A DNA stretch of 64,000 nucleotides from Roseovarius aestuarii (GTDB lineage: Bacteria > Pseudomonadota > Alphaproteobacteria > Rhodobacterales > Rhodobacteraceae). The notes under the pieces were generated by a model. That model was not told the origin of the DNA and ran no database searches. It saw only the letters and a list, made by a program, of their open reading frames with translations. The position numbers were made by a program, and so were the translations under genes. Below are positions 44,426 to 53,680 of this stretch, piece after piece. The stretch covers positions 124,001 through 188,000 of the forward strand of contig NZ_JAIMIB010000005.1 of assembly GCF_019966515.1 (NCBI RefSeq), read 5' to 3'. The first letter of the stretch is position 1, and each line of letters begins with the position of its first letter.

Positions 44426-45703
44426 TCACAACTGACCGAACTGCGCAGCCTGCCGGGCGTTCCAGCGCACCGTCAGCTCGAACCCCTTCTCGCCCTGTGC
44501 CTCGCTCTCGACCAGCCCGCGTTCAAAAAGCCAGGCACGTTTGCGGCCCTCATTGAAATCCAATGACACACTGGTTTCCACCATGTCCCCCTCCAGCGCC
44601 TCGGTGATACCGGCCACCAGTGTATCCATCCCTTCGCCGGTGATGGCCGAGATTGCCAGCGCGTCATCCATCCGAGCGGCCTGAGTCAGAACCGTGTTGC
44701 GCGCCTCAGCGTCCAGCCGGTCGACCTTGTTCCAGACCTCGATCTGCGGCGTGTCCTTGGCTACGCCGAGGCTGTCCATGATGGCGCGCACGTCTTCGGC
44801 CTGTTCAGCCGTCTCTGGGTGCGAGATGTCGCGCACATGCACGATCAGGTCCGCCGCCAGCACCTCCTCGAGCGTGGCGCGGAAGGCGGCAACCAGTTCG
44901 GTCGGCAGATCGCTGATGAAACCGACCGTGTCCGACAGGATGATCTCGGGGCCTGATTCCGGCAGTTCAATCCGCCGCATCGTCGGATCGAGCGTGGCAA
45001 AGAGCATGTCCTTGGCCATTACCTCGGCCCCGGTCATGCGGTTGAACAGCGTCGACTTGCCAGCGTTGGTATAGCCCACCAGCGCCACAATCGGAAACGG
45101 CACCTTGGCGCGCGAGGCGCGGTGCAAGGTGCGGGTCTTGATCACCTTGTCCAATTGCCGCCGGAGCCGCACCAACTGGTCGTCAATGGCGCGCCTGTCA
45201 GCCTCGATCTGCGTTTCACCGGGACCACCCACGAAGCCCAGCCCGCCGCGCTGCCTTTCAAGGTGGGTCCAGGCCCGGACCAGCCTTGTGCGCTGATAGC
45301 TCAGCGCCGCCATCTCGACCTGCAACACCCCCTCGCGGGTGGCGGCGCGGTCGCTGAAAATCTCCAGAATCAACCCGGTACGATCCAGAAGCTTCAGTCC
45401 CCAGGCCTTTTCCAGATTGCGCTGCTGCACCGGCGTGACTGGCCCGTCGATCAGCACCAGATCGATCTCTTCGGCCTCGAATAGCGCGTTCAGTTCTTCG
45501 ATCTTACCCTTGCCAAAGAGCGTGCCGGGATGGGCGCGTGGCAGTCGCACGACCATATCCCCCGCAACCTCAAGCTCGGGCAGCGCATGGGCAAGCGATA
45601 CCGCCTCCTCCAGCGCCAATTGGGGATCACGAGTTCCCGGCGATGTCTTGATGTCAGGATGCAGAACCCAGGCCCGGGTCGCCTCCCGCGCGGTCTCGGT
45701 CAA
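44426..45703 (-). CDS. hflX: Ribosome-associated GTPase HflX
   Basis: 425 residues from a TTG at 45703 that overlaps the hfq stop codon (TTGA). The N-terminal HflX domain carries the [14 protein letters not shown] pattern and a glycine-rich [19 protein letters not shown] at about 157-175. The GTPase domain has [12 protein letters not shown], the [10 protein letters not shown] switch and NKVDRLD. HflX splits stalled or heat-damaged ribosomes. It is the last gene of the hfq-hflX unit, as in many alphaproteobacteria. No clear terminator follows. Confidence 0.96.
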   Translation of the reverse strand: MTETAREATRAWVLHPDIKTSPGTRDPQLALEEAVSLAHALPELEVAGDMVVRLPRAHPGTLFGKGKIEELNALFEAEEIDLVLIDGPVTPVQQRNLEKAWGLKLLDRTGLILEIFSDRAATREGVLQVEMAALSYQRTRLVRAWTHLERQRGGLGFVGGPGETQIEADRRAIDDQLVRLRRQLDKVIKTRTLHRASRAKVPFPIVALVGYTNAGKSTLFNRMTGAEVMAKDMLFATLDPTMRRIELPESGPEIILSDTVGFISDLPTELVAAFRATLEEVLAADLIVHVRDISHPETAEQAEDVRAIMDSLGVAKDTPQIEVWNKVDRLDAEARNTVLTQAARMDDALAISAITGEGMDTLVAGITEALEGDMVETSVSLDFNEGRKRAWLFERGLVESEAQGEKGFELTVRWNARQAAQFGQL

Positions 45704-45939
45704 CTGGCGTCTTCACCATCATAGAGGTTCACCGGCTGCGACGGCATGATGGTGCTGACCGCGTGCTTGTAGACAAGCTGCGATTGCCCATCCCGGCGCA
45801 ACAGGATGCAGAAATTGTCAAACCAGGTGATCACACCCTGTAGCTTGACCCCGTTGATCAGAAATACTGTGACCGGAATCTTGGTCTTTCGTACCTGGTT
45901 CAGAAATGCATCTTGCAAATTTTGTCTGTCAGCAGCCAT
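45700..45939 (-). CDS. hfq: RNA chaperone Hfq
   Basis: 79 residues. The Sm1 region ([44 protein letters not shown]) and the Sm2 YKHAVSTI block are typical of alphaproteobacterial Hfq. The hexamer binds small RNAs and mRNAs. GAGGAC is two bases ahead of the ATG. The stop overlaps the hflX start, so the two are co-translated. trkH ends 135 bases upstream on the same strand. Confidence 0.97.
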   Translation of the reverse strand: MAADRQNLQDAFLNQVRKTKIPVTVFLINGVKLQGVITWFDNFCILLRRDGQSQLVYKHAVSTIMPSQPVNLYDGEDAS

Positions 45940-46031
45940 TTGTCCTCAAAGCCTTTGTTCTTGCGCGCACCGCGGATCGGCACAGGTCTCTCCGGTCGCG
46001 TGAGTATGAAGTGCCCATGCGAGGGATTCCA

Positions 46032-46052
46032 GCCTAAAATTCATCTTTAGGC
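46032..46052 (-). terminator. Hairpin between trkH and hfq
   Basis: GCCTAAA (46032-46038) and TTTAGGC (46046-46052) are perfect complements with a 7-base loop. It starts 22 bases past the trkH stop. No T-run follows, so it is a weak terminator candidate or an operator in the hfq upstream region. Confidence 0.4.
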
Positions 46053-46074
46053 GGGGGATGCAAGCCCAACCGTA

Positions 46075-47595
46075 TCAATCCCGCCACAGACCCGGGTTGA
46101 AAAGCGCGATGATCGCAAGGGTTTCCAGCCGCCCGATCACCATTGCCGCGGACAAGACAAGCTTGGCTGCGGCGCTCAGCTGCAGTAGGTTGATGGGCTG
46201 TTCGGCGGCCACCTGCGTCAATGGGCCGGTGGTTGAAAGTGCGGCGATAGTCAGTACGATAGCCTCTTCAAAATCCATCCCCAGAAGCGCCAGAGTCACG
46301 GTAAAAAAAGCCAGCGACATGGCGAAAAGCATGAAGAATATCCAGGCGATAAAGGCGCCCTGACGGCGAATTCGACGCCCGCCCGCGCTGGCGCGACCCA
46401 CCGATGACGGATGCACAAGCCGCTCCATCTCGCGTCGCCCGTTGAGGTAAAGCGCATAGACCCTAAGCAGTTTGACGCCGCCCGCAGTGGTCGCCACACC
46501 GCCGCCCACAAGCGACAGACCCAATAATATCAGGCCAGGGGTTCCCAAACCCGACCAGTCGCGTGCCACCGCCCAGTCGGTGCTTTCAAAACCGGTCGTC
46601 GACAGGAACGACAAGACCGTGAAGGTGCCCCCCCAAAGTGCGCTCAGTACCATTCCCACGCTGGCGGGTTCCTGAAGTTCGAGCGACCCCAACCAATGCC
46701 GCGCGAAAAGCAACACCGGCACGCCTAGTACCAAGAGCACGCCGATGCGAAACTCGGGATCGCTGTTCAGCCCGGGACGAGCCGCAGTGATCGTGTCCGA
46801 TGAAAAGGTAAGGCGCGATAAGGCAAACAGCATAAAGAGGAAAATCACCATCTCGCCGGTGACACCCGATGCGCCGTTTTGCACGCCTCCGATGGGCGAT
46901 ATCCCGCTCGTCGCCAAGGTCGACATGGCATGGATCATCGCGACCATCGGACGGTCGCCACCAATCAGCAGTAATATCCAGAGCGCCGCTGTCAACCCGA
47001 CATAGATCGGCCCGAGCTGCATGGTGATCTGACGGATGCGTTTATCCATGCTGGCCCGCTCGAATCGGCCGGTAACCGGTTCACCCTGCCCCGGTTCGGC
47101 GCTTGCAGTCACTTCAAACCCACCCAGATTAAGCGGCGCCAGTACCGCTGAGGCGCTGACCCAGACCAGCAATCCCCCGGCCCAACCGACCATGCCGCGC
47201 CACAGATGCAGCGTGTCGCCAAGGCGCTTTGGGTCTTCGAACAGCGTGGCACCCGTCGTGGTGACAGATGACACCATTTCGGTATAGGCGTTCAGGAAAC
47301 TCGTGGTCTCCAACCCTTCGTAGAACGGTACTGCCAGAAACAAGGGTAACGCCGAATAGGCCAAAAACAGCGATAAGAGGTTCTGCAATTCGTTTGTGCC
47401 GCCACGTTGCCGCCCAGACATCGCCAACCCGATCACCATGACCAGCGTCATGCCCAGAACGCCGGAATAGGCAAAGCTGCGCGAGACGCTGTGATCTTCG
47501 TTGACCAGTGCGTGCAGCGCCGGGATAAACATGGCAAGCGCCGATATGCCTGCCAGCACAAGGATCAGGGGAAATGAAAGCAGCCGCGCGATCAT
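46075..47595 (-). CDS. trkH: Potassium uptake protein TrkH
   Basis: 506 residues from the ATG at 47595; longer starts to 47664 run into trkA. There are about ten membrane segments. The four pore motifs can be found, for example SSVTTTGATLF, MSTLATSGISPIGG, SFLSTTGFESTDW and IAALSTTGPLTQ. TrkH is the channel subunit of a potassium transporter controlled by the nucleotide-binding TrkA, whose gene ends four bases earlier. The block ntrYX-trkAH-hfq-hflX recurs in alphaproteobacteria. Confidence 0.95.
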   Translation of the reverse strand: MIARLLSFPLILVLAGISALAMFIPALHALVNEDHSVSRSFAYSGVLGMTLVMVIGLAMSGRQRGGTNELQNLLSLFLAYSALPLFLAVPFYEGLETTSFLNAYTEMVSSVTTTGATLFEDPKRLGDTLHLWRGMVGWAGGLLVWVSASAVLAPLNLGGFEVTASAEPGQGEPVTGRFERASMDKRIRQITMQLGPIYVGLTAALWILLLIGGDRPMVAMIHAMSTLATSGISPIGGVQNGASGVTGEMVIFLFMLFALSRLTFSSDTITAARPGLNSDPEFRIGVLLVLGVPVLLFARHWLGSLELQEPASVGMVLSALWGGTFTVLSFLSTTGFESTDWAVARDWSGLGTPGLILLGLSLVGGGVATTAGGVKLLRVYALYLNGRREMERLVHPSSVGRASAGGRRIRRQGAFIAWIFFMLFAMSLAFFTVTLALLGMDFEEAIVLTIAALSTTGPLTQVAAEQPINLLQLSAAAKLVLSAAMVIGRLETLAIIALFNPGLWRD

Positions 47596-47599
47596 CGGC

Positions 47600-48976
47600 T
47601 CAGAAGAAATCAATTGAGACCTGAAGCAACTGCTCGACCGCTGGCACGTCATTGGCCAGCGCAAACAGCACGATCACGTCACCCGCCTCGATCCGCAGCC
47701 CGCCGGTCGGCTTGATCACCTCGCCGTCCTTCATCACGCCGCCCACCAGCACACCTTCGGGAAAATCAATATCGCGGATGGTCGAACCGGCAATGTTCGA
47801 GGTCGACATCACCTCAGCTTCGATCACCTCGGCCTCGGCATCTCCGATCGAATAAACCCCCCGCACCTTGCCGTGACGGATATGGCGCAGGATCGAGCTG
47901 ACCGTGGTCGCGCGCGGGTTGATATGCGCATCAATCCCCAGCGGCCCCATCAATGGCACCAGCGTCGGATCGTTGATCAGCGAGATCACATAAGGACAGC
48001 CCTCGGCCTTGGCCCGCACCGCGGCCAACATGTTGACCTTATCATCATCGGTGACCGCCAGCATCGCATCGGCGCGGGAAATACCCGCCTCCTGCAACAA
48101 TGACGCTTCCAGCCCGTCGCCGTTCAGCACAATGGTACGCTCAAGCTCGTCAGCGGCCATTTCGGCGCATTTGCGGCTGCGCTCGATCATCTTGACGCGG
48201 ACACCCCCGCCGCGTGTTTCCAGCGCCTGGGCAACCGCAAGCCCGATATTGCCACCGCCGACAATGACCAGCCGCTCCTGCTTGGATTCCGACTTGCCGA
48301 ACACTTCCAGCGTTCGCGGGATATCCTCAACCGGCGCAAAGACATAGCATTCATCACCGACAAATAGCTGGTCGCCCGCCTCGGGGGCAAAAAGGCGCCC
48401 CTCGCGCCGCACCGCCAGCACCACCACGCGCAGGGTGGAAAAGAGATCGCTCAACTGCCGGAGCGGCGTGTTCACTACCGGGCAGTCGTGATCCAGACGC
48501 AGGCCCATCAGCTGTGCCTTGCCACCCAGAAACGTGTCGGTGTCAAAGGCGGCCGGGGCGGCCAGCCGCTGCAGGGCGGCCGCCGCCACTTCGCGCTCGG
48601 GGCTGATCACCACTTCGATCGGCATGTGATCGCGCCGGTAGAGATCGGAATAGATCGCATCCAGATAGGATTGGCTGCGCAGGCGCGCCACCTTGCGCGA
48701 GATCGAAAAGATCGAATGCGCCACCTGGCAGGTGACCATGTTCACCTCGTCTGAATGGGTGGCGGCGATGATCATATCCGCATCGCGCGCACCGGCCCGT
48801 TCCAGAACATCGGGATAAGAAGCGAAACCAGTGATACCCTGCACGTCCAGCGTGTCGGTGGCCCGACGCACCAGGTCAGGGTTGTTGTCCACCACTGTGA
48901 CATCGTTGTTTTCGCCAGACAGGTGGCGGGCGATCTGCCAGCCAACCTGACCGGCACCGCAGATGATGACCTTCAT
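47600..48976 (-). CDS. trkA: Trk system regulatory subunit TrkA
   Basis: 458 residues, two RCK modules. The first Rossmann motif is IICGAGQVGWQIARHL at the N-terminus with VVDNNPD after it. The second is VIVGGGNIGLAVAQAL near residue 235. Two TrkA-C domains, each following a Rossmann fold, can be made out. The protein gates TrkH in response to NAD(H) or nucleotides. It lies five bases upstream of trkH. Confidence 0.96.
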   Translation of the reverse strand: MKVIICGAGQVGWQIARHLSGENNDVTVVDNNPDLVRRATDTLDVQGITGFASYPDVLERAGARDADMIIAATHSDEVNMVTCQVAHSIFSISRKVARLRSQSYLDAIYSDLYRRDHMPIEVVISPEREVAAAALQRLAAPAAFDTDTFLGGKAQLMGLRLDHDCPVVNTPLRQLSDLFSTLRVVVLAVRREGRLFAPEAGDQLFVGDECYVFAPVEDIPRTLEVFGKSESKQERLVIVGGGNIGLAVAQALETRGGGVRVKMIERSRKCAEMAADELERTIVLNGDGLEASLLQEAGISRADAMLAVTDDDKVNMLAAVRAKAEGCPYVISLINDPTLVPLMGPLGIDAHINPRATTVSSILRHIRHGKVRGVYSIGDAEAEVIEAEVMSTSNIAGSTIRDIDFPEGVLVGGVMKDGEVIKPTGGLRIEAGDVIVLFALANDVPAVEQLLQVSIDFF

Positions 48977-49088
48977 ACGTCTTGCCTCATCCTCTCTGAA
49001 GGTGTTGCATGACAGAAGGGCGGTTCAGGGTCAATTGCTTTGTCCCACCACAGCGCATTTCTGACGTAACCGAAATACGAGTAAACCA

Positions 49089-49565
49089 ATGAAACACAGT
49101 CTAAAAATAGCCCTGACCGCTGGTTTTCTGCTGACATCCTGCGCGCCCTTGCAAATATACTACAAGGAAGGCGAAACCGTTGCGCGCATGGATCGCGACC
49201 AGACCACCTGCGAGGTGGCGGCCCTGCGACAGGTGCCTGCCGACATTCGCTCCCGCTATATCCCGCCAGTCTACGACCGCTACCGGATATGCCATGCCAA
49301 CGGGTATTGCCGCTGGCACAGCCGCCTGATCTCACCCGGCCGGTTCGAAAGCTATGATGCAAATGCCCCGTTACGTGGCAAGGTTGCCGATCAATGCATG
49401 GCGGATCAAGGCTATGTGAAGGCCAGGATCAAGCGCTGTGATGCCAGCACAACCCGCGCGACGCCGATGCGCGCAACACAGGTTCTGCCACCTTTGACCG
49501 CGAAATCATGCGCAATCCGGTTTCGATCCGGTCGCTGGCAGATCGTGACCCCTGGGGATGGCTGA
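49089..49565 (+). CDS. Predicted lipoprotein, unknown function
   Basis: 158 residues. The N-terminus is a lipoprotein signal: basic MKHSLK, a hydrophobic core and LLTSC, the Cys at residue 18. The mature part has several cysteines (Cys about 41, 68, 74, 102, 116) and segments like RYIPPVYDRYRICHANGYCRWHS. I do not recognise the family. It is on the plus strand, opposite to the trk and ntr genes on either side, and its insertion here splits the usual ntrX-trkA neighbourhood. Confidence 0.72.
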   Translation: MKHSLKIALTAGFLLTSCAPLQIYYKEGETVARMDRDQTTCEVAALRQVPADIRSRYIPPVYDRYRICHANGYCRWHSRLISPGRFESYDANAPLRGKVADQCMADQGYVKARIKRCDASTTRATPMRATQVLPPLTAKSCAIRFRSGRWQIVTPGDG

Positions 49566-49893
49566 TATCAGCGATTCCCACAAAAAAGAATTATATCAGC
49601 ACACTAAAGGGTTTTCTTCGACTGAATCGTGGTGAAAACGAACGACGAAATCGATCTGACTGAACTGTCTGATCCGTGAGTGATGATCTGAAAATCGTTT
49701 AGTGTGTAATTCTTCCTTTTTCGAAATCAGCAACGGGCCCAATCCAGCCCTAAAATTCCTTCTTGCTATCCAGTTTATACCCTAAATTCGTATCTCGGTA
49801 TATATGATACTTTGAAAATACTACCTTAAGGAGAGCAAGTCAAAGTGAAAAAACGGATGCCCAACCATGCGAACTGCGCAGGTCAACTGATTT
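49566..49893. other. AT-rich intergenic segment with a long broken inverted repeat
   Basis: 328 bases, strikingly AT-rich against its surroundings. It holds an inverted repeat (49586-49714) and, near the right end, AAGGAG at 49828-49833 followed by a GTG at 49845 that opens a 64-codon frame running antisense into ntrX. No gene or known element can be named. Confidence 0.6.
49586..49714. repeat. Broken long inverted repeat in the ntrX-lipoprotein gap
   Basis: The left arm AAGAATTA...CACACTAAA (49586-49593 and 49600-49608) matches the right arm TTTAGTGTG-TAATTCTT (49698-49714) in reverse complement. The left copy has six extra bases (TATCAG) in the middle. The arms are separated by about 90 bases containing a further GTTTTC/GAAAAT(C) match. 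It may be a miniature mobile element remnant, a structured RNA or a terminator for the lipoprotein gene. Confidence 0.55.
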
Positions 49894-51315
49894 TCAGGTC
49901 TCTGCAGGTTCGGTTTCTGCTGAATCGTCCACATGTGCTACGCGGTTGCCGGCTTTCGCGCTGGTCACCACACCAAGAGATTTCAACTTCCGGTGGAGTG
50001 CGCTGCGCTCCATGCCTACAAACTCCGCAGTCCGGCTGATATTGCCGCCAAACCGGTTGATCTGGGTCAGCAGATACTCCCGCTCAAATGCCTCACGCGC
50101 ATCGCGCAATGGCAATGTTGCGATCGAACCTGAAAGCACCACGCGTCCCTCTTCTGGCGCGCCCTCGCTTTCGCGGGGCAATTCGCGGACATCAATCTCG
50201 TCTGTATCATCCCCCAGGATCAGCACCCGCTCAATCACATTGCGTAATTGCCGTACGTTCCCGGGCCAGCGCATGGTCTGCAACAACGCTCCCGCTTCGG
50301 TGCTTAGCCGACGCATCGGCAGCCCCTGCGTACGATTGAAAACTTCGATGAAATAGGCCGCGAGCTGTGGAATATCCTCGCGTCTTTCTTCCAGAGATGG
50401 CACATTTATCGGCACGACATTCAGGCGGTGATAGAGTTCCCGGCGGAACCTCTCTGCAGCAATCTCGGCTTCAAGGTCCCGGTTGGTCGACGATATCACG
50501 CGCAGATCGACCTCGATCTTTTCCGATCCACCGACGCGCAGGAAGGTCTGATCGACCAATACCCGCAGGATTTTGGATTGGGTGCCGGGCGGCATATCTG
50601 CGACCTCATCGAAATAGATCACCCCACCATTGGCCTCTTCCAACAGTCCGGGTTCCACTCCGCGGTCCTCGCCCTCTCGGCCAAAAAGCACCTCTTCCAT
50701 CCGGTCGGACTCGATAGAGGCGCAGCCGACACTGACAAACGGTCCGTCGGCGCGACTGGAATTGGCGTGGATATAACGCGCCGCGAGTTCCTTGCCGCAC
50801 CCGGCAGGCCCGGTCAGCATCACCCGGCCATTGGACTTTGTTACCTTGTCCAATTGGCTGATCAGCGTGCGGAAAGCCGCGCTGTCGCCCAGCATATCCG
50901 CGGGTGCTGTATCCCGCCGCTTCAATTCGGTATTCTCACGGCGCAAGCGGCTGGTTTCCATGCCACGCCTGATCACCACCATCAACTGATCGATGTTGAA
51001 CGGCTTTTCGATGAAATCATAGGCGCCCTGCTTGATCGCCGCGACCGCGATTTCGATATTGCCGTGGCCCGAGATGATCACCACCGGCACTTCCGGGTAA
51101 TCGCGCTTGACCGCCTTCAGGATGTCGATGCCATCCATATTGCTGTCTTTCAGCCAGATATCGAGGATCAGCAGCGCCGGCTGGCTGTCAGCTATAGCGC
51201 TCATCGCGTCATCGGAGTTGCCCGCAAGTCGGGTGCCATAGCCCTCGTCTTCCAGAATATCCGCGATCAGTTCGCGGATATCTCTTTCGTCATCGACAAT
51301 CAGAATATCACTCAT
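49894..51315 (-). CDS. ntrX: Response regulator NtrX
   Basis: 473 residues. The receiver has Asp52 in LLILDIWLKDSNMDG. The AAA+ domain has Walker A LTGPAGCGKE near residue 165 and Walker B GGVIYFDEVADM, then an SSTNRDL motif. The C-terminal Fis-type HTH reads FGGNISRTAEFVGMERSALHRKLKSLG. The loop where sigma-54 activators carry GAFTGA reads GREGEDRGVEPG instead, so direct sigma-54 activation is unlikely (as for NtrX in Rhodobacter relatives). It pairs with NtrY, which ends seven bases upstream, and controls nitrogen and envelope/redox functions in alphaproteobacteria. Confidence 0.95.
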   Translation of the reverse strand: MSDILIVDDERDIRELIADILEDEGYGTRLAGNSDDAMSAIADSQPALLILDIWLKDSNMDGIDILKAVKRDYPEVPVVIISGHGNIEIAVAAIKQGAYDFIEKPFNIDQLMVVIRRGMETSRLRRENTELKRRDTAPADMLGDSAAFRTLISQLDKVTKSNGRVMLTGPAGCGKELAARYIHANSSRADGPFVSVGCASIESDRMEEVLFGREGEDRGVEPGLLEEANGGVIYFDEVADMPPGTQSKILRVLVDQTFLRVGGSEKIEVDLRVISSTNRDLEAEIAAERFRRELYHRLNVVPINVPSLEERREDIPQLAAYFIEVFNRTQGLPMRRLSTEAGALLQTMRWPGNVRQLRNVIERVLILGDDTDEIDVRELPRESEGAPEEGRVVLSGSIATLPLRDAREAFEREYLLTQINRFGGNISRTAEFVGMERSALHRKLKSLGVVTSAKAGNRVAHVDDSAETEPAET

Positions 51316-51322
51316 CGTATCC

Positions 51323-53581
51323 TCATACCGCCTGTTTATCTTGTTGCTGTGCCCCGGCCGGCGCCAGTAATGGCAGCCGGATCACGGCCATCGCACCGGG
51401 TCGTGCGTCTGTGGTGAATATTTCGGCATCGTCCAGTTCCAGCGTGCCGCCATGTTCTTCGATAATCTTCTTGACGATCGGCAAGCCCAAACCGGTGCCC
51501 TTCTCGCGTGTCGTCACGTAAGGCTCAAACAGCCTGCTGCGGTCGTCGGGCAGACCGATACCATTGTCGGAAATGCGAAGAACGGCCTCTCCACCTTCAA
51601 CCTTGCTGCTGATGCGGATCGTCGGCACATGGCCTTCCGGATTTTCCTTTTCATAAAGACTTTCAATCGCTTCACCTGCATTCTTGATCAGGTTGGTCAG
51701 CGCCTGACTGATCATCGTCGCGTCCACTTCGGCCCAGAGATCATCCTTACAGAAATCCGTTTCAAACCGCACATCGGGCTGCCCGGTTTCCTGCAACAAT
51801 GCCGCCTCGCTGATCAGACGGCTCAGGCTTTCATTCTTGGTTTCGGGTTCCGGCATCCGGGCGAATTTTGAAAACTCATCCACGATACGGCGCAAATCAT
51901 TGGTCTGGCGCACCACCACATCGGTCAGTTGTTCGAGGCTGGTGGCGTTTTCCGCGTCCAGCTCTTTCGAGAATTTGCGCTTGATCCGTTCTGCCGACAA
52001 TTGGATCGGCGTCAGCGGGTTCTTGATCTCATGCGCGATCCGGCGGGCGACATCACCCCAGGCAGCCATCCGCTGGGCCGACACCAGATCGGTCACGTCG
52101 TCGAACGCCACCACATAGCCTTCGCGCTTGCCCTCTTCGTTCAGGCGTTTTGACATCCGCACCAACAGGTTCTCCTGCCGTTTGCCGCGCGACACCTTGA
52201 TCTCTTCCTGAACAAAGCCAGTTGCGCTGCCCCGCAACCGCTCGAACAGCGCGCCAAATTCGGGCACCGCCACGCTCAGCGACAGCGATTGCTGATCCTC
52301 GTGCCAGTCCAGCAACCGCTCGGCGGCGCGGTTCACAAAGGTCACCCGCCCCTTGGCATCAAGGCCCACAACGCCCGAAGACACCGAGCCAAGCACGGAA
52401 TCGAACAATCGCCGACGCCGTTCGATCTGCTGCGTGTTTGCCAGAAGCGTGTTGCGCTGGCCTTTCAACTGTTTCGTCATCTGGTTGAAATAGGTGCCCA
52501 GCATGGCGATCTCGTCGTCGCCCTCTTCCTCGCGCACCTGGGTATCCAGGTCGCCCTCACCCACCCGTTGCGCCGCAAGGGTCAGCCGCCCCACGGGACG
52601 TGACAGACGTTCTGCAAACCACATGCCCAGCCAGACGGCGGCCAGGATCAGGATCAGCGCGAACCCCAGATAGACCAGGCCAAACTCGAACAGCACGCGG
52701 CCCCGTTCGGTTTCGCGCTGCTTATAGAAATCGGCGGTCTCCTGAGTTTCATCCAGCAGGTTCAGAATATCGCCGTCGACATTGCGACTGACATAGAGCA
52801 GCCGGTCCGGGATCGCCTCAAGCGGCAATAGCGCCCGGAATTCGTTATTGTCCCAGTCCTGAATGATCAGAATGCCATCTTCCAGCGCCTTCGCAATCGC
52901 CTCCGGCGAGGGTTGTTCGTAGTCGAAAAGGTATGACCGTTCGCCGCGCGAGCGCAACTCGCCCGTGCCGTCAATCACGAACGCTTCGCGCAGACCCCGC
53001 TGGATCTTCTGTTGGCCTTCGGACAGGACCTTGCGGATGTCACCATCATCCATGAATACCGTCGCCCGTTTTGTGGCATTGATGAACGCGCTCAACGCCT
53101 GCGCATCGGTGATCAGATCGCGCCGGTGTTCTTCCTCATAGGCCTGCGCAGCAGCGACCGAGCTATCGACAACCCGGCCCACCCTGTCGGAAAACCAGGC
53201 CTCAAGCCCCATATTCACGCTGAGCGTGGCGAATACTGCCACCGTCACCGTCGGCAAAAGCGCCATGATCGCGAAGACCCAGGTCAGCCGCAGGTGCAGT
53301 TTCGATCCGGCCGAGCGTTTGCGCCGGTCCGCCACCATCCGCATTACCCGCTGCAGCACCAGTGCCGCCACGATGATGACGTAGATCAGGTCGGCCAGCA
53401 TCACGATGCGCAGAACGTTCGAGGACGACCCTTGGTCCAGCGGGCCCATCACCAGATAGGTCATCAGTGCCAGAACCGGGCCCAGCACCACCAACCCGAA
53501 GGTGGCGACATTCTGAACCCTCTGCAGGCGCCGCAGTTGGTTCAAGCGTTCCCAGCTAATCCTGCGTGTCCGCGTTGCCAC
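51323..53581 (-). CDS. ntrY: Sensor histidine kinase NtrY
   Basis: 752 residues. The N-terminus has three membrane segments (about 20-45, 60-80, 100-120), then a periplasmic part to about 285, a fourth membrane segment and a HAMP region (AERLSRPVGRLTLAAQRVGEGDLD). A PAS domain (about 375-490) leads to the H-box [23 protein letters not shown] and an ATPase domain with NLIKNAGEA and DNGIGLP. It is the partner of NtrX, one operon with it. It follows ntrC after 99 bases on the same strand. Confidence 0.95.
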   Translation of the reverse strand: MATRTRRISWERLNQLRRLQRVQNVATFGLVVLGPVLALMTYLVMGPLDQGSSSNVLRIVMLADLIYVIIVAALVLQRVMRMVADRRKRSAGSKLHLRLTWVFAIMALLPTVTVAVFATLSVNMGLEAWFSDRVGRVVDSSVAAAQAYEEEHRRDLITDAQALSAFINATKRATVFMDDGDIRKVLSEGQQKIQRGLREAFVIDGTGELRSRGERSYLFDYEQPSPEAIAKALEDGILIIQDWDNNEFRALLPLEAIPDRLLYVSRNVDGDILNLLDETQETADFYKQRETERGRVLFEFGLVYLGFALILILAAVWLGMWFAERLSRPVGRLTLAAQRVGEGDLDTQVREEEGDDEIAMLGTYFNQMTKQLKGQRNTLLANTQQIERRRRLFDSVLGSVSSGVVGLDAKGRVTFVNRAAERLLDWHEDQQSLSLSVAVPEFGALFERLRGSATGFVQEEIKVSRGKRQENLLVRMSKRLNEEGKREGYVVAFDDVTDLVSAQRMAAWGDVARRIAHEIKNPLTPIQLSAERIKRKFSKELDAENATSLEQLTDVVVRQTNDLRRIVDEFSKFARMPEPETKNESLSRLISEAALLQETGQPDVRFETDFCKDDLWAEVDATMISQALTNLIKNAGEAIESLYEKENPEGHVPTIRISSKVEGGEAVLRISDNGIGLPDDRSRLFEPYVTTREKGTGLGLPIVKKIIEEHGGTLELDDAEIFTTDARPGAMAVIRLPLLAPAGAQQQDKQAV

Positions 53582-53680
53582 GGTCTGCCCTCATTCGGTT
53601 GAGGTGCGATTGCCGCACCCCGCTACATATGGTGGCCATGCGGGCACCTGCCCCCCATTAATCACAGCCATGTTGCAGTT

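Noticed and set aside
46032..46052. GCCTAAA...TTTAGGC as another copy of the proposed NtrC palindrome
   Set aside because: The arm core is similar but the spacing differs (nine instead of three bases between GCCTAA and TTAGGC), so I treat it only as a hairpin.
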